DNA from: Rudaea sp.
GTDB taxonomy: Bacteria > Pseudomonadota > Gammaproteobacteria > Xanthomonadales > Rhodanobacteraceae
Reading direction: 5' to 3'
Assembly (NCBI GenBank): GCA_031291055.1
Contig: JARLJU010000247.1
Location: 1-64,000, forward strand
DNA: 64,000 bases
The first letter of the stretch is position 1. The number at the start of each line of letters is the position of its first letter. The position numbers and the translations under genes were made by a program. Positions 40,494-49,400 of the stretch are shown piece by piece. The notes beneath the pieces are model-generated. The model made no database searches. It saw only the letters and a program-made list of their open reading frames with translations, and was not told where the DNA came from.

Positions 40494-41065
40494 AGCATTC
40501 CTCCGTTTTTTGCGCTCAGTAGGTTTGCGTGATCAAAACAGGACATCAGCAGACCTCCTCGCCCCAATCCTGCACGCGGTCCCGGGCTGGCAGCGGCCGC
40601 TTCGGTGGATTTTTTCGGGCACGCGTGTGCTGGTGTGCCTGCCGGCGAGCTGATCGCTATCGTTTGGTCAGGAGAACAAGTTCACCGGTACGCGCATGGC
40701 CCGGTGGTGATCCGATCCGCTCGCGTTCGTAGTGCAGCGAATTCGGCACGATAACCACGCAGTCTGCCGGGTAGTCAGGCTGGAAAACCAACCTTTCGAT
40801 TGCTCCTTGGCAGCGATCCCAAGGTGGATTTCAACAGTGATGGCTTCATCGTCCGATGGCGCCCAACGGCTTTATCAAGCGTTTTCGAAAGGCTGCCCAA
40901 AGGCGCCGCTCGCCAGCGGCCGCTGTATCGAAGGCAAAAATCTCACGCCGCACCTGCGCGACGTGTGCAAAAAAACGGACAGCCATGATTTCGCCCGGAT
41001 TCGACCTCGTTTTCGACCAAAGGCTCTTCCACACTTGGCACCAAGCATCCATCGCGGAGTCCATC
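40494..41065. other. Gene-poor region between esterase and lipoprotein genes
   Basis: About 570 bases. Several short frames exist on both strands but none has a ribosome-binding site, a consistent third-position GC bias or a known motif. The stretch may be an eroded gene or a long regulatory region; I see no repeat or terminator in it. Confidence 0.45.
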
Positions 41066-41509
41066 ATGAAGTACTGTAGGATCTTGCTCGTTCTCGCGCT
41101 CGTTTCCGTCGCCGGTTGCGATGGCCCTTTTCGTACACCGTGGCATGGTGAGGCGCTGGCGTCCGGAAGCGCGATCAAAGTCACTTCATTCAACCTCGTC
41201 TGGGGTGCCGAACATGACGATCACGCCCTCGGCAAGGATTGCTTCGCGATCGAATACGTGACCTCGTATCCAGGCGCAGATGCAAAGCGGCGCGAAGCAG
41301 AAGCAGCCGAGGTATTCGAACTTGTGCGCCCCGTCTCCGAACAGTGGGGATTTCGCGAAGCTACCGTGGCGGCAATCCCGATGCTCGAACACCGGGGCCT
41401 CTACGATCTTTACTGGTTTCAGCGCCAGTCCGACGGCCATTGGTCGTCCAGAGTTGTCGTTCAAAGTGGTGTGTGGCGTGCCAACGCCTTGTCCGCCTCG
41501 CCCCAATAG
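41066..41509 (+). CDS. Putative lipoprotein of unknown function
   Basis: The 147-residue product starts MKYCRILLVLALVSVAGCDG: a short basic start, a hydrophobic stretch and the lipobox VAGC, so it is probably a lipoprotein with the mature N-terminus at Cys18. The Asp after the Cys would favour retention in the inner membrane by the usual +2 rule. The mature part has no recognised domain; stretches such as VFELVRPVSEQWGFREATVAAIP and GLYDLYWFQRQSDGHW suggest a small alpha/beta fold. I do not know the family. It lies between two gene-poor stretches. Confidence 0.6.
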   Translation: MKYCRILLVLALVSVAGCDGPFRTPWHGEALASGSAIKVTSFNLVWGAEHDDHALGKDCFAIEYVTSYPGADAKRREAEAAEVFELVRPVSEQWGFREATVAAIPMLEHRGLYDLYWFQRQSDGHWSSRVVVQSGVWRANALSASPQ

Positions 41510-41682
41510 ACGTGTCCGCAGACGACGTTGAAGGACCAGTCCTTGCCGTATTTCGCGATCGGCGCGCGAAAGATCGTCCCGGACAGCCTGGTGCACGAGT
41601 GCTCGTGACTGGCATCAAACCGGCCATGAACCACCCGCGAAAATCGTCCGCGCGCCGATTTCCGTCGCAGGCATGCGGTCAT
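41461..41682 (-). other. Coding-like minus-strand segment, possible small or decayed gene
   Basis: An open frame from ATG at 41682 to a stop at 41461 would encode 73 residues ending GTIFRAPIAKYGKDWSFNV... and LARHTPL. Its last 35 codons end mostly in G or C and use Lys, Tyr, Trp, Asn and Phe freely, which is unusual for a shadow frame in GC-rich DNA. It overlaps the last 49 bases of the lipoprotein gene on the other strand. It may be the 3' remnant of a larger gene. No family recognised. Confidence 0.3.
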
Positions 41683-41736
41683 TGTCGGCAATGGCGGCCG
41701 GAGTGATGATGAACGGTAAATGCCAAAAACCCGGGC

Positions 41737-41767
41737 TTGACCCTGACCCAACGTAAGGCCGCAGGAT
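41737..41767 (+). promoter_or_regulatory. MerR-type promoter/operator of the TipAS-family regulator
   Basis: TTGACC (41737-41742) and CAGGAT (41762-41767) are separated by 19 bases, the over-long spacer typical of MerR-activated promoters. Between them lies the imperfect palindrome CCTGACCCAACGTAAGG, resembling operators of TipAS/SkgA-like regulators. The start codon of the MerR gene is 28 bases downstream, so autoregulation is likely. The -10 box is weak (three of six). Confidence 0.55.
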
Positions 41768-41794
41768 GCCGTCACCCGCAACCGGAATGGAACA

Positions 41795-42520
41795 ATGACG
41801 CTGTATACCGTCAGCCAGATCGCAAAGCGCACCGGCATCACCGTGCGCACGCTGCACCACTACGAGGCGAAGGGGCTGCTCACGCCCGCGCAGCGCAGCG
41901 ACGCAGGCTATCGCCTTTACGGCGCCAGCGAACTGAAGCGGCTGCAGCACATCGTCTCGTTGAAGGCACTCGGATTTCCGCTGACGGAAGTCCGCGCCTG
42001 CCTGGATGCCGACGCGCCCTCGCTCACGCAGGCGCTGACGAGCCAGATCGACCGGTTGCGGGAAACGGTCGTCCGCCAACAGGATATCCTGCTGCGTCTG
42101 GAGCAGGTCGCGCAACGCGCGGCACAAGGCGAGTCGATCGATGCCGAAACCCTTCTAGCCAGCATCGAGGCCACTACCGTCATGGAAAAATATTTCACAA
42201 CCGAACAGATGCAATCGATCAAACGCCGCGGCGAAGCACTCGGCTCCGGGCGTATTCATGCGGTCGAACAGGCGTGGCCGGACGTCATCGCCGGCATGCA
42301 GGCGGCGCTGCAGCTCAACAAGGATCCGGCCAGTGCGGAAGTGCAGGTGCTGGCGCGGCGCTGGCGTTCGCTGGTGCGCGAATTCACCGGCGGCGACCGC
42401 GCGATCCAGGGCTCGCTCAACACGATGTACAAGCAGGAACCCGCTGTACAGGCAAAAACCGGCATCGATCCGGCCCTGATGGCCTATGCCTGCGCAGCGA
42501 TGAAGCTGATCCAGGACTGA
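41795..42520 (+). CDS. MerR family transcriptional regulator with TipAS ligand-binding domain
   Basis: The 241-residue protein has the winged MerR helix-turn-helix at about 1-70 (YTVSQIAKRTGITVRTLHHYEAKGLL, GYRLYGASELKRLQHI), a dimerisation coiled coil (about 75-115), and a C-terminal TipAS-like helical domain (about 130-241) that in relatives binds antibiotics or other small molecules. No metal-binding cysteines are present, so it is not a metal sensor. The nearby genes give no clear target. Probably activates its own promoter. Confidence 0.92.
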   Translation: MTLYTVSQIAKRTGITVRTLHHYEAKGLLTPAQRSDAGYRLYGASELKRLQHIVSLKALGFPLTEVRACLDADAPSLTQALTSQIDRLRETVVRQQDILLRLEQVAQRAAQGESIDAETLLASIEATTVMEKYFTTEQMQSIKRRGEALGSGRIHAVEQAWPDVIAGMQAALQLNKDPASAEVQVLARRWRSLVREFTGGDRAIQGSLNTMYKQEPAVQAKTGIDPALMAYACAAMKLIQD

Positions 42521-42554
42521 GTGTGGAAGCCCGCTCGAATCAGGTCAGCTCGAA

Positions 42555-43157
42555 TCAGCTCAGCACGTCGGGCCGCTTGGCGCCGGCAAAGCGCCGTGCC
42601 CAGTAACTTTCGTCAAGCCGGTCAACGCGTACGCGCTGACCGGTCGTGGGCGAATGAATGAAACGGCCTTCACCGAGATAAATGCCAACGTGCGAGATGC
42701 GTTTGCCGCGGATATGGAAGAAAACCAGGTCGCCGGTCTTCATTTCATCGCGCGCAATCTTCATCCCGGCCTGGAACTGGCTGACCGAATTTTCCGGCAG
42801 ATCGATGCCCAGCGCGCTGGCGAATACGTAATGGACGAAACCGCTGCAGTCGAAACCGGTGGCCGGCACGCGGCCACCCCGGCGATAACGGATGTCGCGC
42901 AGCTTCATCGCGAAATCGGCCAGCGTCCGGCGCGGATCTTCGGCTACCGCCGGCACTACAAACGGCGCGGTTCCATCGAGGAGCGATGCCGCGAATGTGG
43001 TCGAATTGTCGATCAGTTCGGAAGCGAACATTGCCTGCAAGGCATCTTCGGCACAGGCGACCGAGACTTGCGGCGAAGGCGTCGCCGCGCAAGCGCAGGC
43101 TTGGGTCACGATGGCGGCAAAGAACCCTGCCGCGATGGTAAGTCGCTGGATTGGCAT
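42555..43157 (-). CDS. NlpC/P60 family peptidoglycan hydrolase
   Basis: The 200-residue secreted protein has a signal peptide (about 1-25, TIAAGFFAAIVTQACACA) and a C-terminal NlpC/P60 domain (about 75-190). The catalytic Cys104 is in TGFDCSGFVHYVF, His156 in RISHVGIYLG, and the third polar residue is probably His168 in FIHSP. The family cleaves the D-Glu-mDAP bond of peptidoglycan stem peptides. The N-terminus contains Cys-rich positions (CACA), and a lipoprotein variant is possible though no good lipobox is seen. It converges with the MerR gene and is divergent from the LOG gene. Confidence 0.92.
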   Translation of the reverse strand: MPIQRLTIAAGFFAAIVTQACACAATPSPQVSVACAEDALQAMFASELIDNSTTFAASLLDGTAPFVVPAVAEDPRRTLADFAMKLRDIRYRRGGRVPATGFDCSGFVHYVFASALGIDLPENSVSQFQAGMKIARDEMKTGDLVFFHIRGKRISHVGIYLGEGRFIHSPTTGQRVRVDRLDESYWARRFAGAKRPDVLS

Positions 43158-43318
43158 TGCAGGCAGATCCCCGTGAAAAAGTGCTGGTTGCGGCCGCTCT
43201 GGGCAATGGCGGCTTTCGACGAATCGCGACCGTACCAGAGCGATTGTTGGATTCCCGTTAACCGACGACGCGGCCGGCGTAGAATTCGCCCTTCCGTCCG
43301 GTTCCAGCGGGGATTTTC

Positions 43319-43897
43319 ATGCGCATCTGCGTCTATGCCGCATCCAGCCGGCAATGCGACCAGGTCTATCACGATGCCGCCTACCGGCTCGGCGCGCTAC
43401 TCGCGGGCACCGGTTGCAGCCTGGTCTACGGCGGCGGCTCGGCGGGCTCGATGGGTGCCGTGGCCAATGGCGCGCTGTCGGTCGGCGGCGAAGTGGTCGG
43501 CATCATCCCGCGTTTCATGGCCGATCTGGAATGGGGCCACGCCGGCCTGACCAGACTGGAGCTTGTCGAGGACATGCGCGAGCGCAAGCATCGATTGCTG
43601 ACCGGTTCCGATGCCGTCGTCGCCCTGCCCGGCGGCTGCGGCACGCTCGAGGAATTGTTCGAGGCGATCACGCTCAAGCGGCTGGGCTTGTATTTCAATC
43701 CCATCGTGCTGCTGAATACGCGGAATTTTTATGCGCCGCTGCAGACTTTCATGATGCAAGTGATCGGCGAACGCTTCATGAATCCGGAGCACGCCGCCAT
43801 GTGGTCGCTGGTGGATTCGCCGGAACAAGTACTGCCGGCAATCCGCGCCGCGCCGCGCTGGGACGAAAACGCTCGCGACTACGCCGTGGTGCGCTGA
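43319..43897 (+). CDS. LOG family protein (cytokinin riboside 5'-monophosphate phosphoribohydrolase type)
   Basis: The 192-residue Rossmann-fold protein has the LOG signatures YGGGSAGSMGAVA near residues 37-49, the ERKHRLL motif, and PGGCGTLEELFE near 103-114. The family hydrolyses nucleoside 5'-monophosphates to base and ribose 5-phosphate; in bacteria it serves nucleotide clearance or, in some plant-associated species, cytokinin activation. Which of these applies is not visible. The residues for phosphate binding and catalysis (Arg-Lys in ERKH, Glu in TLEE) are present. It is a single gene, converging with the TfoX-C gene. Confidence 0.93.
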   Translation: MRICVYAASSRQCDQVYHDAAYRLGALLAGTGCSLVYGGGSAGSMGAVANGALSVGGEVVGIIPRFMADLEWGHAGLTRLELVEDMRERKHRLLTGSDAVVALPGGCGTLEELFEAITLKRLGLYFNPIVLLNTRNFYAPLQTFMMQVIGERFMNPEHAAMWSLVDSPEQVLPAIRAAPRWDENARDYAVVR

Positions 43898-43909
43898 ACG
43901 CCGCAGCAC

Positions 43910-44323
43910 TCACTCATGACCGGCATCGTTCCCGGCATCCGGTTCGTCGAGAAATCCGCCGCCGGCCGGCTCTGCTTCTTCCTCGGCCTGCGCGCGCTCC
44001 GAAGCGTCGCCGCGTTCACTGCGCTCGACCTGTTTCTGCCAGCGGGTCTTGATCGGGTTGGCGGTTTCATCCGATGCCGCCGCCTGCACCAGTGCCGCCT
44101 TGCGCTCGTCCGGCAGATCGGCCCAGTGGCAGTTCTCGATCGCGCCAGCCAGGGAGTACAGCAGGTTCAGGCTCGGCCGGAACCCGGCGCGCTTGACCTT
44201 CATGAATGCCTCGACCGGCCCGAGCCGCTGCAAGTCTTCCTGCGTGCGCACACCAACCTGGCGCAGCCATGCCGCGGATTTCGGTCCGACGTTTCGGATC
44301 TTGCTGTCGTCTTTGGCTGCCAT
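43910..44323 (-). CDS. TfoX C-terminal domain protein
   Basis: The 137-residue product starts MAAKDDSKIRNVGPKSAAWL; the ATG at 44323 gives this canonical start, while the open frame upstream adds unrelated residues. Residues about 8-85 are the helix-hairpin-helix-like TfoX C-terminal domain (IRNVGPKSAAWLRQVGVRTQEDL, LNLLYSLAGAIENCHWADLP). The N-terminal TfoX domain of the competence regulator Sxy is absent. The C-terminal 45 residues are acidic and glycine-rich. Its role when alone is unknown. It is followed upstream by msrC on the same strand. Confidence 0.85.
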   Translation of the reverse strand: MAAKDDSKIRNVGPKSAAWLRQVGVRTQEDLQRLGPVEAFMKVKRAGFRPSLNLLYSLAGAIENCHWADLPDERKAALVQAAASDETANPIKTRWQKQVERSERGDASERAQAEEEAEPAGGGFLDEPDAGNDAGHE

Positions 44324-44348
44324 CCCGACTATCCCGTTGTGCCGAAAC

Positions 44349-44840
44349 TCACGCTGCGCGCAGCGAATCCACAAATATACCTGCAAGCCGTTCCATGCCT
44401 GCGCGATCATCCGCGTCGAAGCGGGCTAGCCTGGGACTGTCCACGTCCCACACGCCGATCAGGCGCTCGCCATCGTACAGTGGAACCACGATCTCCGACC
44501 GCGACGCCGAGTCGCAGGCGATATGGCCCGGAAACGCGTTGACGTCGCGCACCACCTGGGTCTGGCGCGTCGCCGCCGCGGTGCCGCAGACGCCGGCGCC
44601 GAGGGCGATGCGGATGCACGCAGGCTGACCCTGGAACGGACCGACCACCAGTTCGTTGCCGTCGAAGAAATAGAAACCGGCCCAGTTCAGGTCCGGCAGC
44701 GCGTGATACACGAGGGCCGCGAAATTCGCGGCATTGGCAATGCGGTCGCGCTCGCCGTGAAGCAGGCCGCGAGCCTGTTCGGCGAGTTCCAGATAAAGCT
44801 CTGGTTTGCTGGTGGCCTCCAACGGCGCGGCGCTGAACAT
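44349..44840 (-). CDS. msrC: Free methionine-(R)-sulfoxide reductase (GAF type)
   Basis: Reduces free L-methionine-(R)-sulfoxide using thioredoxin-like donors. The 163-residue GAF-domain protein has the catalytic and resolving cysteines Cys75, Cys85 and Cys109 with exactly the spacing of E. coli fRMsr (10 and 24), in GQPACIRI, GAGVCGTAAA and GHIACDSASRSEIV. The ATG at 44840 is preferred to a TTG four codons upstream because a GGGA site lies five bases before it. Cytosolic. It lies 25 bases upstream of the TfoX-C gene. Confidence 0.93.
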   Translation of the reverse strand: MFSAAPLEATSKPELYLELAEQARGLLHGERDRIANAANFAALVYHALPDLNWAGFYFFDGNELVVGPFQGQPACIRIALGAGVCGTAAATRQTQVVRDVNAFPGHIACDSASRSEIVVPLYDGERLIGVWDVDSPRLARFDADDRAGMERLAGIFVDSLRAA

Positions 44841-44934
44841 GCGGAATCCCAATCTGCGTCTGTGTACATTCTAGCCGGTAGCGTCGCGCTTTGCCGGGCC
44901 TTATGCTGGTTCCACCACCACCACCGCCGTCGCA

Positions 44935-45669
44935 ATGAAATCGACCAGACTCGATCCAACCGACGTATTACGCATCCGTCGCCATCAACCGACCCGGCTG
45001 GAAGGTTTCATCGATGCCTCGTTTGCCTTCGTGGTGACTCTGCTCGTGATATCCATTGGCCACACGCCAAGCACGGTGCCGGAAATGCTGCATGCGCTGC
45101 GTGGCATTCCGGCATTCGCGCTGTGCTTCTTCCTCGTCGTGCGCCTGTGGAAAGCGCACCGCGACTGGAGCCGCTATTACGATCTGGAGGACCGCACGAG
45201 CATCTCCCTGAGCCTGGCACTGGTATTCCTCGTGATGGTGTTCGTCCATCCGTTGCGGCTGCTGTTCGCGCTGCTGTTTTCATGGGTCAGTGCGGGTTAC
45301 CTCGTCGATCAGCCGGTCGGACTGCAAAATGTCGAGGAACTGCGCTGGGCGTTCGAAGTGTATGGTATCGGTTTCGCCGCGATCGCAGGCCTGTTCGCCC
45401 TGCTCTATCGCCATGCGCTGCGGCGAAGTGGCGATATTGGCCTGGACGCACGCGAGCTGCTCGCGACACGGATGCACATGGCGATCTGGTCTTCAATGGC
45501 CGGTCTGGCGGCACTGTCGACACTCAGCGCGGCCGTGCTTCCGTTCCACGCCAACCAGCCGTTCGTGTTCACCCTTCCGGGATTGCTCTATTCGCTGACG
45601 GGCATCCTCGCGCCCCAGATCCGGCGCCACTGCACGCAGCGACTCGCGCTGCTGCCGAACGCAACATGA
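44935..45669 (+). CDS. TMEM175-like (DUF1211) membrane protein
   Basis: The 244-residue protein has six hydrophobic segments and begins its first helix with RLEGFIDASFAFVVTLLVISIGH, the position of the TMEM175 R-x3-FSD selectivity/gating motif. Here FSD reads FID, a Ser-to-Ile change at the middle residue. Bacterial TMEM175 proteins are tetrameric K+-permeable channels with this single six-helix repeat. The call is at family level; ion selectivity cannot be read. The last four bases overlap the bioD start (ATGA). Confidence 0.78.
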   Translation: MKSTRLDPTDVLRIRRHQPTRLEGFIDASFAFVVTLLVISIGHTPSTVPEMLHALRGIPAFALCFFLVVRLWKAHRDWSRYYDLEDRTSISLSLALVFLVMVFVHPLRLLFALLFSWVSAGYLVDQPVGLQNVEELRWAFEVYGIGFAAIAGLFALLYRHALRRSGDIGLDARELLATRMHMAIWSSMAGLAALSTLSAAVLPFHANQPFVFTLPGLLYSLTGILAPQIRRHCTQRLALLPNAT

Positions 45670-46367
45670 GTCGCGGAGTCTTCATCACCGGAACCGACAC
45701 CGGCATCGGCAAGACACTGGTATCGGCGACGCTGCTCGCCGCCTGCAATGCCGAGGGCCGCCGCGCCGTCGGCATGAAGCCGGTCGCCAGCGGCTGCACG
45801 CAGACACCACAAGGCTGGCGCAACGACGACGCCAGGCTGTTGATCGCTCACAGCACGGGTACGCCTGACTATGCACTGGTCAATCCCTACGCGTTCGCCG
45901 CGCCGATCGCACCGCATGTGGCTGCGGCGGATGCAGGCGTCGAAATCCACCTCGAGCCTATCCTTGCGGCATTTGCAGCATTATCCACAAATTACGATTG
46001 CATCGTGGTCGAGGGCGTCGGCGGATGGTGCGTGCCGCTATCGCCCGCGCTAATGCAATCAGATCTGGCGCGAGCGCTCGATTTGCCGGTGATCCTCGTC
46101 GTCGGTCTCAGGCTGGGCTGCATCAACCACGCCCTGCTCAGTGCACGCGCGATCGTCGCCGATGGTTGCCAGCTGGCTGGCTGGATCGGCAACGGCGTCG
46201 ACCCGACGATGGCGCGCATCGAGGACAACATCGCCACGTTGCGCGCGCGTCTGCCGGCGCCGTGCCTGGGCGTGCTGCCGCCTTCGCATGGACGCGATGC
46301 CGACGCGCCCGGTCCACGCGCGCTGGCATCGCACCTATCCGCGATCGTCGCAATGATGTACGGATGA
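45666..46367 (+). CDS. bioD: Dethiobiotin synthetase
   Basis: ATP-dependent carboxylation of 7,8-diaminopelargonic acid to dethiobiotin, the next-to-last step of biotin synthesis. The 233-residue product has the P-loop GTDTGIGKT at residues 9-17, MKPVASGC, the VNPYAFAAPIAPHVAA substrate region and VEGVGGWCVPLS. All are canonical BioD features. The ATG at 45666 overlaps the channel gene's stop codon, so translation is probably coupled although the two functions are unrelated. No other biotin gene is in the window. Confidence 0.96.
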   Translation: MSRGVFITGTDTGIGKTLVSATLLAACNAEGRRAVGMKPVASGCTQTPQGWRNDDARLLIAHSTGTPDYALVNPYAFAAPIAPHVAAADAGVEIHLEPILAAFAALSTNYDCIVVEGVGGWCVPLSPALMQSDLARALDLPVILVVGLRLGCINHALLSARAIVADGCQLAGWIGNGVDPTMARIEDNIATLRARLPAPCLGVLPPSHGRDADAPGPRALASHLSAIVAMMYG

Positions 46368-46495
46368 TGCGCCGGAACCGCACACGGACATAGCCGCGAT
46401 TCGCTGTGTTGTAGCGATTCGGCAAAAGTGGCGCAGCTACGCTGCGACCGTTTGCTTTGCACCCCGCGACAGGATGCCAGTGCAGCAATCATCCA

Positions 46496-49400
46496 CTAAC
46501 GCTTCCGCATATCCGCCGGCGCCTTGACCGGGTCGGCCTGGCGCCGGGGCAGTGTCAGCGGGTTGGCCTGGATCTTCGCCATCACCTCGGCAATGCCGCG
46601 ATCCAGCTGCGGATCCTTGCCATGAATCGTGGAAAATACGTCATTTTCCACTTCGATATCCGGGCTGACGCCTTCGCCTTCGACGTGGTAGTTGCCGTTG
46701 AGATCGGCGATGGCGACGAATTCGGGCACCTCGACCTGGCCGCCGTCCAGCAGGGGCCCCCAGTCGCTGATGCCGACCACGCCGCCCCAGGTACGCTTGC
46801 CGATCGTGGGGCCGAGCTTGGCCTGCTTGAACATGTAGGAGAAGATGTCGCCGTCCGATGCGCTCGTTTCGTTGATCAGCGCCGCCATGTAGCCGTGGAA
46901 CGCCTGTGGCGGGTAGGTGCCGGTCGCACTCGCATTGCGATCGAAGTTGACGCCGAGTACCTGGCGCGCGAGGCGCTCGATGATCATCGATGAGACATTG
47001 CCGCCGCCGTTGTCGCGTACATCGACGATGAGGCCCTGCTTGCGGATCTGCGGATAGAACCACTTGATGAATTCGCGGATGCCATCGCCGCCCATGTCTG
47101 GAATGTATACATAGCCAATCTTGCCGCCGGATTTTTCCTCGACGTAGCGCCGGTTGTGCTCGACCCAGGCGTGGTACTTCAGCTCGGTCTCGCTGGCCAG
47201 CGGCTTGACCAGCACCGTGCGTGCGCCTTCGGCGCTGGGCCGCGAATTGACGCGCAGTTCGACCGGCTGGCCCGGCGCAATCTGCAGCAACCGATATGGA
47301 TTGTCGTTCGCGCCCAGATCCTGGCCGTTGATCGCCAGGACGTAGTCGCCGGCATGCACGTTGATGCCGACTTCGGTCAGCGGCGAGCGATAGCGATCCT
47401 CGTCGTTTTCACCGGGCATGATGTCCTTGATGCGATAGCGGCCAGCGCCCTTGTCCAGTTCGAAACGCGCGCCGAGCAGGCCGACATCGGGTTTCTTCGG
47501 CAGCTTCAGATCGCCGCCGCTGACATAGGAATGCGAATTGTTCAGTTCGGCGACCATCTGGCCGAGCAGGTAATTCAGATCCGAGCGATCACCGACGTAC
47601 TTGAGCTGCGGCTCGTACTTGGCGCGCAAGGCCTGCCAGTCGTAGCCATTCATGTTGGCCGCGTAGAAGTAGTCGCGGTAGCGGCGCCAGACCTCGCGGA
47701 AGATCTCGGCGAATTCCTGGTGCGGCTCGCGCGTCAGCGCCAGACCGGCGGTGCTGACGGTCTTGGCATCCTTGCCGTCGCCATCGGCCGCATAGAGCTT
47801 GTAGCTGGTGCCGCTCTGCACCAGCAGCTTTTCGCCGTCGTCGGACAATGCCGCATTGTCCACATTTTCCACCAATGTCTTGTCTTTGCGATCCTTGAGA
47901 TTGAACACGTGGACCTGCGGCTTGAAGCGCCCGTCGCGGCCGTAGTAGAAAGCATCTGTGACGGAATAGATGATGGCCTTGTCGTTCACCGCCAGCGACT
48001 GGATGTTGTCCGCGTCAATCGGCGCGCGGGTCAGGCGCGAGGCCAGCCCGTCGAAATCGATGCGCTCGATTGCGGCTTTGTCTTTTTTTTCCTTGCGTTC
48101 TTTCTGGTCTTTTTCAGTGCCCTTTCCCTTGTCCTTGTCCTTGTCTTCGGCTTCCTCCTGCTTGGATTTCGGCTCGTCGTTCTGCACCGGAAACGGGCTC
48201 GGGCCGTCTTTCTGCAAGGTCAACGCGTAGATCCCGACGTTGCGGTTCGCCGCGAAATTCCACTCCACGGCGCTGATCTGCGGCGCCCATTCGCGCGCAC
48301 CGAGAAAGTACAGGAACTTGCCGTCCGGCGAAAACGCCGGCGTGGATTCGCCGAACAGCGCATCGGTGACGCGCTCGCTCCTGGCCGTCGCCACGCTCCA
48401 GACAAAGACCGAACCTTGGCCGTTTTCCTCATTGAGCGAAAAGGCCAGATAGCCGCCCTTCGGCGACCAGACGTAATCGCGTGCGAGCCCGAACGGGTCC
48501 TTGGCGAGTTCCGTGACCTTGCCCGCGCCGACATCGACCACTTCGATCCGGTTGGCACTGTCGCTGAAGGCGATGCGCTTGCCGTCGGGAGACCAGCGCG
48601 GAGCATACAGGCGTCCATACACTTCGTGGGTCAATTGCCTGGCGGCACCATCGCCGTCGGCGTCGCGCACCCATACGGCTTCTTCACCGCTGGCGTCGGA
48701 CACATAGGCGATGCGCTTGCCCTCCGGCGACCATGCCGCCTCGCGCTCGTGAGCATCCACCGTGTGGCTGAGATTGCGCGTGATCCCGTTTTCCACCGGC
48801 ACGCTGAACAGATCGCCGCGGGCGACGAAGAACGCGCGTTCGCCATGCGGGCTCAGGCCGAATTGCTCGATGCGATCGGCGACGGCCAGGTGCTCGGCGC
48901 GCGTATGTGCTCCGTCGGTCGGCACGCTGATGCTGATCGCGCGATCCTGATTCGTCGTGGTGTCGTAGACGCGCAGTTCGCCACCGAGTTCGTAGACGAT
49001 GTGTCCGGCGCGGTCGCCACTGGCCCAGCGCACGTCGAAGTTGCGATGCCGGGTCAGCTGCGAAATCTGGCTGCTGGCGATATCGTAGCGATACAGGTTC
49101 AGCACATCGTCGCGATCGGAAACAAAGTAGATCGCATCGCCGATCCAGATCGGATCGCGGTCGGTGCGCGGATTGTTGGTGATGTTCCGGCCCTGCTGCG
49201 TGGCCAGATCGAAAATGTACAGATCTTCCGCCCAGCCGCCCTGGTACCGGTTCCAGGTGCGGAAGTCGCGAAACAGCGGCGAATAGACCAGTTGCTTGCC
49301 GTCGGGCGAGAATGCGCCGACGCCGGAGATCGGCATCGGCATCGCCTCGGGCAGGCCGCCGTCCTTGCCGATCGTATACAGGCGCGGCTGCGCCAGCGCG

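Noticed and set aside
42555..43157. Lipoprotein reading of the NlpC/P60 gene
   Set aside because: Cysteines occur in the signal region (CACA), but no proper lipobox pattern precedes them.
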